From Apostichopus japonicus (Eukaryota; Echinodermata; Holothuroidea; Aspidochirotida; Stichopodidae), in NCBI RefSeq assembly GCF_037975245.1, contig NC_092582.1:25024077-25088076 (forward strand): a stretch of DNA of 64,000 nucleotides. Direction: 5' to 3'. Positions 48,967 through 60,342 of the stretch are shown here, one piece after another. The first letter of the stretch is position 1; every line of letters begins with the position of its first letter. The notes under the pieces are model-generated. The model was not told the origin of the DNA, searched no databases, and worked only from the letters and a program-made list of their open reading frames with translations. A program made the position numbers and the translations under genes.

Positions 48967-50010
48967 ACTATGAAATGGTACGAAAGGCGCGCAATATTAA
49001 ATATCGTTCGAGCGTGCCGATGTTATCGATAGCATTTTTTTTGGGGGGGGGGGGGCGATACTTCGATCCAGTTTTACAAGAAAATCAGACAATTCGTGTA
49101 TGTTGATCATGGATTCGGAGTTTCCTATTTAGTCAATGGAAAGGTATCTGCTTTAATCTGTACTTATCAACGGTGACTGGCGATTTGGGGCGCATTTCAG
49201 AAGAAACTTAAGAAAAGGGCTCTTTCACCAACATATATAGCATAATCCATTTTACGAGGGGGGGGGAATCATTGATTTTTCCAAACTTGTATGGAAACGA
49301 GATGAGTGGACACGGCCGGCCAATACCTCACAAAGACGTATGTATGTATGTTGTCTACAAAGAAAGAATAGTGTCATTTGTAAACCTTCTCCCGCCCCAC
49401 CCCTCCCTTAAAATATAATGCACTGCAAACCTGCCGTTCCACTGAATTTTCCGACGCCAGAAAGTCGATACTTGTCACTTTCATCGTTGATGCGAAACAA
49501 GTCGTAGTTAGCATAGTACGGAGCTCCATATTTGCTCACCAGGTCAATTCGAAGTTGACAATTACCTTGATTGGTGAGGTAATATATCTTATCATTGCCT
49601 AGCCAAAACTCATGACTAAGCTCACCAAACCCTTCTTTATAGCTGGTCCAGTTACGATAGAAATCAACAGAACCATTAACACGACGTTGAAAAACCTGGT
49701 ATAAAGATTTAAAACAAACATATATATATAGTAATTTCTTCAAGTTATTCACTCGCAATTGTCATTCATTTGCTTACATTCTGTAATTGCTGTTATTAAC
49801 GAATGTGTGTTCTTCAACACTCCATGGATGTATTCCACTGTAGGCGTTTGTTACCTGTATCGAACAATACTAGTTCTGTTTTTGGTGACATATTTTGCCT
49901 TACTAGTAGAGATCAAACATGATGCTAACCAACTCGAAATCATCTGTGATTCCTAAAGCCGGATCTCGAAAGAGATACTTTGAACAGACTATATATAGTC
50001 TATATATATA

Positions 50011-50052
<42 letters not shown>

Positions 50053-50122
50053 TATATATATAGACTATATATATAGACTATATATATAGACTATATATAT
50101 AGACTATATATATACACACATG

Positions 50123-50154
<32 letters not shown>

Positions 50155-53100
50155 TTTTTTTTTTTATTATATTTATTTATTTTATATATTATATATATAT
50201 ATTGTTACATGTTGTTATATATTGTTATACATATTGTTATATATATATTGTTACATATATATATTGTTATATATATATATTTATATATATTGTTTTGTTT
50301 CTGTGTACATGGTTTCCCATGTTGGTCGATTTGCCCTGGAATTTTTGCAACTATAATGTAATCTTAACAACTTACGATGTATATACCAGGTGCGTATCCA
50401 GGGGGGGGGCGTTGGGGGCGCGCGCCTCCCGGGTAAGAAAAAGAGGAGAGAAAAAAAAGAAGAAAAAAGAGGGGAAAAAAGAGGAGGAGGAGAGGAAGGA
50501 AGGGAAAAGAAAAAGAAAAAAAGAGAGAAAAAGGAGAAAAGGAGGGAGTAAAAGAAAAACGCGAAGACACCGGGAAGAGAAAGAGGAACAGTGACATCAT
50601 TACAGCGCTGAAGGGTAGCCAGTGACGGATCAATGATTTCGTAAAAGTGTGACTCACCCTACCCCTTACACCGACAACTCCATTTTTTGACGTTTCCATT
50701 TTCCTCTCTCACTAATGATCTATATATATACTATATATGGTCTATCATAACGCGTGTGTAGAATTGTGCTATGAAACCAACTGTGGCTGGTCTCGAACTC
50801 GACCGTGTCGTCGGGGAACATGACGCATTTTGGAATGGGGGCGACCGCCCGCCCCTCCCCCCCCATTCAGCATTTTTTTAAATGATATCGCTAAGTAATT
50901 TCAAAATAGAAAGTGCTTAGAGGCAACTTACAAGGCCTGGGAAGTGTCATTTCCAGCGATCTGGGAGACATTTTCGGCCAAAATTTGCTTGTACGCTTCG
51001 CGCTAACAAATGGTCCTGGGTAGTGCCATTTCCAGCGATCTGGGAGGCATTTTCGGCCAAAATTTTTCTTGTACGCTTCGCGCCAACCTATGGTGGCGCT
51101 ACGCTTAGATAATTTGCCTACAGGCTTCGCCCCTCCCTTGGCAAATTCCTCGCTACGCGCCTGTTCGAATTTGTAACGCAGACAGCAGATATCACATCAT
51201 ATCAGTGAGCATGAAAATGGCGTTCCAGGATGAAAAGCCTCAAAACTGTCCGACTTGCCTGAAAAAATAACCAAAAATTTTCGCGAGCTTCGCGCGCATT
51301 CAACGTGTTCATGTCAATATCATATAAGCAAGCATCGGTTATTACATCGCATGCCATCATGTACCGTACGGTCCGTTAAAATTGCGCAGTACACCACGGG
51401 ATGCTAATGTAAACAACGACATGTCTCATGTAGATGTATAAAAAGCATGGAGGTCCAATTATGTCAAAACTCTCTTTTACATTAGTAATGGCGAATTAGG
51501 GGCTGCACCCCCGCCGCGCAGTGGCGGAGCGTCCATACGGTCAGGGGGGCGGATGCCCCCCCCCCCCTGACGGACTCAAATGGACTGCTGGCGCCTTTTT
51601 CAGCTCTTTACCACTTTTTACTTATTCTAGATTATTGACTTTTTTATTGCGCTCTCATCTACTTATTGACATTTGTCACATTTTGTTGGTGTAATTTGGC
51701 GATGACACCTTATTCTTCGTTTATCTGCATATTAGCCAGGCCCGGAAAGGGTCATTTCCGGCGATCTAGGGAGTATCTTTACTCAAAAAATTTCTGTACG
51801 CTACGCGCCAACCAGTGGTGGCGCTCCGCTTAGATAGTGTCGAAAGCGCCCCTACAGACCATTCTCGCCACTCCTGACCAATACCCCTAGCTCCGCCACT
51901 GCCGCCGCGCCTCCTACGCCTATGTGTGTAGTGTTCGGTTTCGGAAATATCTGCTATTTTTTCATTTCCTTCAACCAAGTTTTATAATAGCCGTTATAAG
52001 AGGTTTTAATATTTGTACATCAATAAATTAACTGTGTCTGAATTTTAGAAAATTTCTGACCAACATTCTGCATCACACTTCCCTCTACTCGTGCAATTTT
52101 GACCGGTCTGTTAGGGGTTCAAGGAAGTTTTTCTATATTGGTTGTCCATAGATGAAATTTTGTACAACATTATGGGTATGTTTTGAAGTGAGTTTATTCA
52201 CGAGAAATGTGAATTTTCAAATTCTGAACAAATATGGGGCTTAAAACCTTGAAAAGTGGGGCTGACGGGTATTGTGGGCCGCGACGTAGAATCACCTACA
52301 AAAGCAAAGACCCACAGGAGATGCGATCAGGTCGAACATGATGTGTGACGGGTTGACAATCTTCAAAAAGGTTATGGATGGAAAAAAACCTATTAGGAAA
52401 TACTTGGTTCTCAGGCAAAAAGTGTAAATCTGGTTGGTCATTTCAAGCCCGAGAAGTGCCGTTTCCGGTGATCTGGGGGTTTCAAAACAAGAAATTTTCT
52501 TGTACGCTGCGCGCCAACTGATGGTGGCGCTCCGCTTAGATAGTAATTCGCGCCCCCCGGGTTTGAAAATCCTGGATACGCGCCTGATACGACTTGTGAT
52601 ATGTGCGATACTACGATCTGCATTATACTTTTGACCTGCACATGTTGCGATCTAAAGGAGCGATACATACTATTCTTCAATATTATCGATCTGTACGGAT
52701 TGCGATCTTTTCTTCTTGTGATCTTTAGATTTAAACGAAATCCGCAATCTACACGACTTCATGTGTTTTGTTATCTGTAAGACTATATAAATCCAATAGA
52801 GTTACAAATGTAGATACAAACTATTTAGGAGATTCCCAATAAAGTTTAACGAAAAAAACCTTGTGAACGGAAATTCCCTCTTAATAAAAACACGTATAAA
52901 ATACAAAGTGAAAATTAACAAGAGGGTGACGAACGAGAGAGACTCAAAATAAGAACAGATCCCAGCACTAGATACATAGGAGGGACAGTTATGACTTATA
53001 CGTATAGAGCAATGGTCAGATTTAAAGTTAGACTTAAAACCCAAGCAAGTGAAAGGGCGGCTGGCTTTCAAGCTGAAATCCATATCATTCCGATGCTTTG

Positions 53101-56100
53101 TGGACGTAAGACGGTGATAAGGAATGTGGTGTGTGTGGTAATGCTGTATAGTGAATGGTGGATCGACATGCGAACATATTCAGGAAGCAGCCAGCTAGAC
53201 TATAAGAGGCTCGAAATACTTTGATAAACAAAACCAGTCGACCCCCAGATTCTTGACAGTGAATGAATTGAATGTGTCAAACATATAGTGTATCGCGGTC
53301 TACTCGTGTTGAGGCTAGGCTATTGCGAGCTATATACTGTACGTCTTACGGCAAAACGATTGATGTAATAGCCTAACAGTTATGTTAACAGGATAAACTT
53401 CCGGTACGTTGCAACTCCCAGATGCACGCGCGACAATTTTTGCCAACGGAAATAACCAGATGACTGTTTTTCGCGTGTACTCTTGTCCGTTCGTGCAATC
53501 CGGTGAGATGTGACAGAGCCTTAACTCAAAGCCGGAAACTTACTAACAGTTTAGCGCACAGCGGGTACTAATTATGTCTATAAGGTAAGTACATATTTAT
53601 GTCTGTTATACTATTATCGCATCTGGTATTGACTTACCGTCCACCCTCCTCCTTCAGTCATATTACAAAAGACTGCAAATGGTTGACCATTCCAGTTAGT
53701 TGGTTTGATGGTATATATGCCATTGGTAGTGAAACCTTCTTTGAAGTAATCGTGGCAGTTAGTCATGAATGTGCATACCACGCCGTTCCCTTGGTAACCA
53801 TTGCTACAGTAACACCTGCGTACGCCGTTGCGAGTCTCACAGACTGCATTGGCGCTACAATTATACTCCACATCCACGCTCATGATTCCATGGGTACAGT
53901 TATACATCGTTGTACAGTTAGCATTCGCGGAAAATGAACCATTCTACCCCAAAATAAATGGGAGAAATACATAAAAGGAAACTAGATGTGATCGTAAGAA
54001 AAACATGTGTACTTCAAACCATCATTCTGATGTCCAACCCAGGACCCCATTCGTTTTATTATAACCACCAAAAGAAGACGCGTTTTGCTTCAAATCAGGA
54101 ACGGAAACTGACGATTTCGTTTCTGACTTTACAGATGCAAAAACAAAACTATAATGATGATCAAATGGATTGTTTCCTTTTTTGTTTTAGATTTCTTTTT
54201 ACTCACATTCGATTCGAAATAAAAAGTAGATTTTTCGTATTTCCATAGAGACTGTTTAGTTGTAATTCTTACCATTCATTTTCTGATGCAATGATAGAAA
54301 CAATATAGCGAAGACTTGATAAGCTAACATATCAGAGCAAGCTGGGGTTAGAAACGGATCAGTCGTTCAGTTGTTTGGTTTTCGTGCCCAGGTTCTTTCC
54401 TGGGCGACTTTTTCTTGAAATGTATCAGAGCAAGTGTATAGTATTTTGTCGAGAGGCTATGCGGACGCCATGTTTGAAGATACGCTTATAACAACTGGTT
54501 TATTTAAGTAAACAGAGGGCGCTCGGCCTCAACCAACAATGTACATATGACAGTATTAACATTATATGAGATGAGTAAACTCACCGATAAATTAACATTG
54601 TCGATAGGATAGAAGCAGTCGGATCCCGGGTAGAGGGACTCTGTGGCACCAGCATTGTTTTCAATGGATTGTTCGGAGCTTTCAGTGGGTACAGTAGAAT
54701 CTGATCGATTGTTTTCTGCCATTAGAACAAAAGTTTGTAAAAGAAATGAAATGTAACCAATCTCTTAGAAGTTATCTGTGTTTTCATGGTTTAATATTTT
54801 TTTTTTTAGATGAACCGTAGGTGTTCGCTGTTTTACACAAAACTGACTCTATACATCACAACAACAAAAAAAAGATTACATTACCATTCGAGTCATGCGT
54901 AATAACTATTTTAGATTAAGAAACCACAATTCTGTCTTTACAGTTAATTTTTTTTAATGTTATTTCTGTTGTAAATTTGTCTACCGCGTGTTATGTTGTC
55001 TGTTGTTAGTTTCATTTTACATTATTTTGTGTTTGCTTTCGTATCATCAAAATCAATCAATTAGACATTATTTTGTAGCAACACATGTCTACCTGGTTAC
55101 GAATTTATTAAGGCTCTTAAATACGTATATTGAATCAACTTCGCCGTCTCATTTTAGTTGATAAAATCCATTCTTTCATAAATACAAATTGGTTTGCTCT
55201 TGGGGGATAATTCATCTTTTTGTTGGTGTCTCAGACAAACAGACGTCTTTGTATATATTCTCCGAACAAGTTCTCAGAAAACGTTATGAATAAATGTGCT
55301 GCTAAAATGCTGAATCTTATTAAGGACTGGGGAATATTGATTCAGATATATAAGGAACAGAAACTTTCAAAAAGTATACCAAGTAATATATACATGTTGC
55401 AGATCTTGCACTTTGCGTATATGGTTGGCCACAGTGGACAAAAATCGGGAATTTATGCCGACATATATTCGATTTAATGCTGACATTAATGAGATTTTAT
55501 GCAGACATTAATTCTGAGCCAATCAGGAGGCCGTTTTATGTCTACATAAAATCGATTTTATGCTGGCGTATATTCGATGTAATGCTGACATATATTCGAT
55601 TTATTGTCAGCATATATGCACTTTTAAACAATTGAACCCTAACCAATTCATCGTCAAAAAGTTACTGATATAAAGAGAGGAAAACCGAGCATTTTGTTGT
55701 CAGTATGTAACTATGACAACATATATACATGTATGGTTTTAGTTCACTTTATGGTGCAAACTGTGATAAATATTAATTTTAATTTTTAACGAAAACAAAG
55801 ACATATCGTGTTACAGCAAGATATAGTAGAACGAAACTTCTAAATCCCTCGCCACTGATTTGGGTAGGGGTATGAATCTTTATGTCAGAGTCGGATCCAG
55901 GACTTTATTAACGGGGTGGATCTGGGATCATTAAAATCGACTGTCATGAAAGGGGTCGGGGTGCGGTGGGGTGGGGTCAACCCAGAAAAAAAAACATGAA
56001 AGTTTAGATTTCAAATAGAAATGTAATCTCAGACAAATGTTGTCTGTGAATTACCGAATTATGTTGTGCTAATTAATAGCTTGATTTTTTTTTGTGAGGG

Positions 56101-58575
56101 CGAAAAGGGGGGTTGCCCTCTCGACTCCCCTGAACCACCCTCCCCCCCCCCTTCCCGATTAGGCGCCATGGATCCGGATGAGTTGTTTATTTCTTTTCCC
56201 AAACTGATTGGAAATAATCCCGGACTGATTGGCTCCCCGCCCCCGTCTGACGATGGATGTGAGGGTCATGCACCCATTCCCCCCCCCCCCTTCGATATTT
56301 GCCCCGCCACTGAAAAAAAATCAACGGTATATTTCAGGGGCGGTATTAAAACGACGAATGCCAAACCATTTGTTTTCTGTCTGTAACAGCTTGTTCTGTT
56401 CGGAAACTTCTTCCAAAACTCGCACAGTTCTGAAAACAATAGAAAGAATGAAAATCAATCACTTGTCTTCCAGCATGTCGTGCACCGTTCGTCCACACGT
56501 GACAAACACTGGGGGAAAAGGGTGGGGAGGTGGGAAAGGGGTGGGGGAGAGGGGAGGTGCGGGGAGGACCGATCATTCTTTCTTATAGAAGTGAAATTCT
56601 ATATAACTTTATGTAGGATTAAATTTCATTTAAGGTAAATATTATTTAACATATAAGTGGAATTGTATATTGCTTAAGTAAAATAGGGTGTCATTTCACA
56701 CACTATCAGATTAGCGATCCACTAACTTTTTAGCCTAGTTGAATCTGATATCTAATTAAATTGAGAAGAATTTCACTTAAGCTTTAAAAGACACTAATTA
56801 TTCAGTTTAAAGGGTCTGGAGACTCGCTCAAATAGAAACGTCTAATGCCGGTAATCTGACCTAGTTTTGAATGAGGTGTAACAGAGTGTTAGACACCACC
56901 ATCAATCCCAGGAAATACATATACAGTTTAATGCTATCGTCGGTATTTCGACACTAGTGTACAGTCAGTACATACAGCTGCGGTCAATACCTACAGCACA
57001 GAGTGCAAACGATACAGCGATGGACATCAGGTCCAGCTAAAGATAACAAGGTATCACGTTTCATTACTGTCTGCATTTTGTAGCGACACGAACAAAACGT
57101 CACTTACAAGCAACGGAAAGTTAACTTTGTTTTTTCAGATGGCTGCACGCGGGTTGGGGCGTCTTCAATGCCTTTAAGTAGAATATGATTTTGCTTCAGT
57201 AAAAAAAGTCACGCTGTAACTTTGCACTTCCAAATATTAAATACCGAAATTTTGAAGTTATTCCAACTTCTTTTTCCCTTCAGAGATGATGAAGTCAACT
57301 CCTCACTACAGCCTTAAGGGTTAATATTAATCCATTGCTTTATAAATTCTAAAACTTCAACCCAAAATTGTTATAAGTTTAAATAAACAAGTGAGCATGC
57401 ACCCTTGCATGTCGTTCATATGTCTAAACGATTTAACTCTAAGTGAAATTAATGCCACTTAAGTGAAAATGTGGTTTACTTAAGTAATCCACAAAATTAA
57501 CTTTAGCTCCAATTAACTCATGTATGTCATATGTTTTACTAAAGTAAAATTAGTTTTCACTTAAGTTACACGCAATTTATAGCTTAAGTAAAATACAATT
57601 TAGCCTAAGTAATTTGCAATTCCAATGAAGGAAAATTGTATTTAACGTAAGAAACATAAGGTAACAATGTTACTTAAGCCATATATGGTTTCAATTAGTA
57701 GAATACAATTTTACTTAAGTTAAAGACAATACAAAGATAAATACGTAGTCATAACAAAAAAAATGGCTAGACTATAAATTATGTTGCATATATAGCTGAA
57801 GTAAAACATTCTACTTCAATAAAATACAATTTTATTTGCGGAAAATAGCATTTTACTTAGGTAAAATACAGTTGTCTTAAGCTTAAGTACAAATTATAAC
57901 ATTTAAGCTGACTTCATTCCACTGGATTGTAAATCTATAAAACTTTATGAGAATTAAATTTCATTTAAGAAAAATAATATATCACATAAAGGTGGAATTG
58001 TATATTGCTTAAAAGCGATCCATTTTAACCTAAGTGAAACTCAATTCTATTGAAGTTTATTCAAATTTATTGAAGTTTATTTAAATATATATCTTGATAT
58101 AAGTTATTAAAATATATATATATATATATATTATATATAAGGCCTCGACAAATACGGTCACCAACTCGCCAATGGCTACTAGAATATTACGACTGGCGAG
58201 CAAAAAATGCATCACGATCGACATTTTGGCGAGTGGCTTATTCGCTCACTGCCTTTTAACCTTAGGCTTACAATTAACATGTGAGCCAATCAAGAAAGGC
58301 CTATTGCCTAATGTAACATATCACAGTAGTATTATCAAGTGCACTGTTACAACACGAAGATTTTTTAGATGCGGAGACTTTTTGCGAAGTGTAGTGACAC
58401 GAACTGAACTTTCAAGGGAACTCAAACATGAAATCATAATTTTACCGAAATAACATTTCATATCTCGAAATGAACACATGTATAGACTTATATACTTACT
58501 ATTGCATTCCGCTAGTGATATATCAAGAAAGACCACGGAAAGAAGGAAAAACTGAAAAAGTGATTTCGTCTCCAT
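48432..58575 (-). CDS. Secreted EGF and fibrinogen C-terminal domain protein, 5 exons, complete
   Basis: Secreted fibrinogen-related protein (FReD family; ficolin-, angiopoietin- and tenascin-like relatives). Five exons join in frame to 348 codons. Residues 1-22 or so are a signal peptide (METKSLFQFFLLSVVFLD). Residues 26-69 are a Ser/Asn/Glu-rich spacer. Residues 85-126 are an EGF-like domain with six Cys (85, 98, 104, 113, 115, 126). Residues 132-346 are a fibrinogen globe with [28 protein letters not shown], the Ca-site segment STFDKDSDKYQDGNCA and WWYKSC. There is no transmembrane segment or collagen stretch. Family members bind acetylated sugars or protein partners, often in innate immunity, clotting or tissue signalling. 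The ligand here cannot be read from sequence. An extra exon in the 3.8 kb first intron cannot be excluded. Confidence 0.93.
48935..48963. repeat. (AT)n microsatellite
   Basis: About 14 AT dinucleotides in the FReD intron between exons 5 and 4. Confidence 0.95.
49431..49695 (-). CDS. FReD protein exon 4 (residues 172-260)
   Basis: Encodes [40 protein letters not shown] and DKYRLSGVGKFSGTAG, all canonical FReD motifs. Acceptor TATACCAG, donor GTTTGCA. Confidence 0.95.
49985..50290. repeat. TATATAGAC / (AT)n tract
   Basis: Repeated ATAGACTATATAT units, then (AT)n and TTGTTATATATAT units, directly beside the 50387 mobile element. Confidence 0.93.
50387..52586 (-). mobile_element. 2.2 kb element with inverted ends, copy B
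   Basis: Reverse-complement counterpart of 7766-9963 and almost the same length (2200 against 2198). ATAC flanks both ends. It sits in the FReD intron between exons 4 and 3. Its purine-rich segment makes long spurious Lys/Glu frames. Confidence 0.85.
53638..53943 (-). CDS. FReD protein exon 3 (residues 70-171), EGF domain and start of the fibrinogen domain
   Basis: Encodes the EGF-like segment CETRNGVRRCYCSNGYQGNG and then [20 protein letters not shown], ending CNMTEGGGWT. Donor GTAAGTC. Acceptor GGGGTAG at 53944, chosen for frame. Confidence 0.92.
54585..54715 (-). CDS. FReD protein exon 2 (residues 26-69), spacer
   Basis: Encodes NNRSDSTVPTESSEQSIENN and AGATESLYPGSDCFYPIDNVN with one Cys. 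Low complexity, Ser/Asn/Glu-rich. Acceptor CTAATGGCAG, donor GTGAGTT. An in-frame ATG overlaps the acceptor, but the frame also continues from the signal-peptide exon, which I prefer. Confidence 0.82.
56590..58060. repeat. CTTAAGT-rich region with direct repeats
   Basis: Segments near 56607-56700 and 57935-58015 share TTAAATTTCATTTAAG and GTGGAATTGTATATTGCTTA. Between them are many loosely repeated ACTTAAGTAAAAT motifs and the dispersed repeat at 56870. Confidence 0.65.
56870..57178 (-). repeat. Dispersed repeat, copy 2, in FReD intron 1
   Basis: Inverted counterpart of 27485-27812, sharing CGACACGAACAAAACGTCAC. Copy ends fall at CTTTAAAGGCATTGAAG-like and CCTCATTCGAAACTAGGTCA-like sequence. 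Confidence 0.8.
58500..58575 (-). CDS. FReD protein exon 1, signal peptide (residues 1-26)
   Basis: METKSLFQFFLLSVVFLDIS and LAECN, a hydrophobic signal peptide with probable cleavage near LA|EC. Donor GTAAGTA. One base is carried and completes Lys26 with exon 2. Confidence 0.88.
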
Positions 58576-60223
58576 ATTTTTTGAGTCAAAAATCTGTTTG
58601 TCCCTCACGAAGGCTCACTTCCTTTGGATTAAACGCTTAACTCACGCTGACTCGTCAATTTTTCTAAACTGTTTTTTTTTTCCAATAATTTTTTGTCAAT
58701 AAAGAATGAACATTTATTGTATGGACGTTGCCCTAGGGATCAATCGTATAGGGAAACATTTTATTTATCTCTATAAAATGGTAGGTTTTACGATTTATGG
58801 CATCTTAGTCAGACGCAAATATAATATCGAAGGAGACATATACATCATTAAAAGCTGGGTTTAGCAAGAAAGAAAATTATGGCAGAGAGATCGTAATCCT
58901 GAAAACGGGTTAATGCCAAACGCGAACAATCTCCCTTAGCCCTTACACGTTGTACCCCACCCTTATCTCCCATTCACCCTTAGACCCCTCCCCCTTAGAT
59001 CTATCCCCAGAACAGAAAAAGTCGTATACATTGGCAACATTTCAGTTGCAGTATCCAAATGTTGTATGTACCCCCCCCCCCCCCCATCCACCAACCCCAA
59101 ATTTCGAAATCGTAACAAAGGGTAAAGCCTATATGGTGTCATATAGTTTAATTCTGTTATCTTAAAATGAGAACAAACTTTATGCTTTGCCCCCCCCCCC
59201 TCCCCGCCAAACTCATATTATTATCATCTTTCTAGTCTTCCTCCATAAAAGTCTAGTTGTCCTGCCCCCCCCCCCCAGGGGCGTCTAGAGCCAGGTCGGG
59301 TGCCGGGGTCAATTACGGTATGTCACGAAGCCCCCTTTTTTTGCTCAGTTCATCACATATCCCATGTTTTCGTCGCTCATCCATATTTTCCCTGGCCCTC
59401 AAATTGACCCCTCGTCGCGGTGTTGTATCCCTTCCCTCCCCCTCCCCCTCCCCTACCACCACCTACACTCCATCGCTGTATAGTTTACACAAGGGTTTGG
59501 TTGAAAAACGGACAGCCAAATGTGAATCAGGAGAGCTGCTTTAATGCGGACCATTTTTATTTGCACACTACACTAAAAACCCAACACCATTAAATGAACG
59601 ATTAAATGATTAAACAGCAAACTTCTGAATTAAAAATAGGTGCTTGTTGACGGGAGTTGTAACTTGAAGGCAATGCTGGTGACCTCTTAGTTAAAGAAAT
59701 GCCTCTCGAGTTGGAAGAGGGATACGGCGTAGCAAATTACGAGGTATATACCAAATCACACAGATAACAATCCTCCATTTATCAGTGGGCAAATTTTCGA
59801 CTCGAATTTTCGAACAGTATACGCGTTACGTATACGTGAATGATACACAAATTATAAATAAGAGAAACATCGTTTGACGATATCAATAGTTATTGAAACA
59901 TTATCTTACTTTGGAGGTTGAAAGATTCTCTTAAAAGATACGTGAATATTACAGAAATATTGCAAAGCCGTCAAATGAAATTTGGAAGGGTACCGTAAAT
60001 TATAAAAGCATTCTGAATTATTAAAAATGTCACAAAACGGAGTTACATAATCCCTAAATATCCTAATCATTGCCAAGCATTATTAATATTCCCAAATCAA
60101 AATCAGGATTACAGTCCAATAAGATGAAGTTTTCACCACATGAAAGAAAGAAGTTATTTTTAATGCTTTTGACCAATTTGAACATGTTACAAATTGGTCT
60201 TTCCCGTTACAGCGCCACCGCTC
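58576..60223. other. Spacer between PLA2 and FReD genes
   Basis: Includes the FReD promoter side and the PLA2 3' UTR. Several C-rich runs (59070-59090, 59195-59210, 59265-59278, 59430-59455). No gene seen. Confidence 0.6.
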
Positions 60224-60342
60224 TTAACAGAAGATATTCCAGTGAAAAGTGTATTTGCTATCATAGGGGGCGCCTTTGAAGCAATTCGCAGCCGTTCTGT
60301 CACAGCAACAAAGGGCGTGGCCGCAAGCTGATTGGTTGCTAT
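60224..60342 (-). CDS. PLA2 terminal exon with CDRTAA motif and stop
   Basis: The carried G plus AT gives Asp, then SNQSACGHALCCCDRTAANC and FKGAPYDSKYTFHWNIFC, stop TAA at 60226-60224. Acceptor CCTCACAG at 60343. It was found by searching the minus strand for the expected C-D-R-x-A-A motif; phase and acceptor both fit. Confidence 0.92.

Larger units (their letters stand above)
54716..58499. other. FReD intron 1
   Basis: Contains a block of repeated TATGCTGACATATATTCGAT (55450-55620), C-rich runs (56135-56300), dispersed repeat copy 2, and a long TTAAGTAAAAT-rich region. No coding exon recognised. Confidence 0.6.

Noticed and set aside
54386..54405. GCCCAGG-TTCTTT-CCTGGGC hairpin in a FReD intron
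   Set aside because: Seven-base stem only. Such hairpins occur by chance, and nothing nearby gives it a role.
58172..58453. 93-codon plus-strand frame starting MATRILRLASKK
   Set aside because: No recognisable domain or splice sites. It contains repeated CTCGCCAA/TTGGCGAG motifs that look like a repeat fragment.
60070..60279. 69-codon plus-strand frame
   Set aside because: Overlaps the PLA2 terminal exon on the opposite strand, which has the motif, acceptor and phase evidence.
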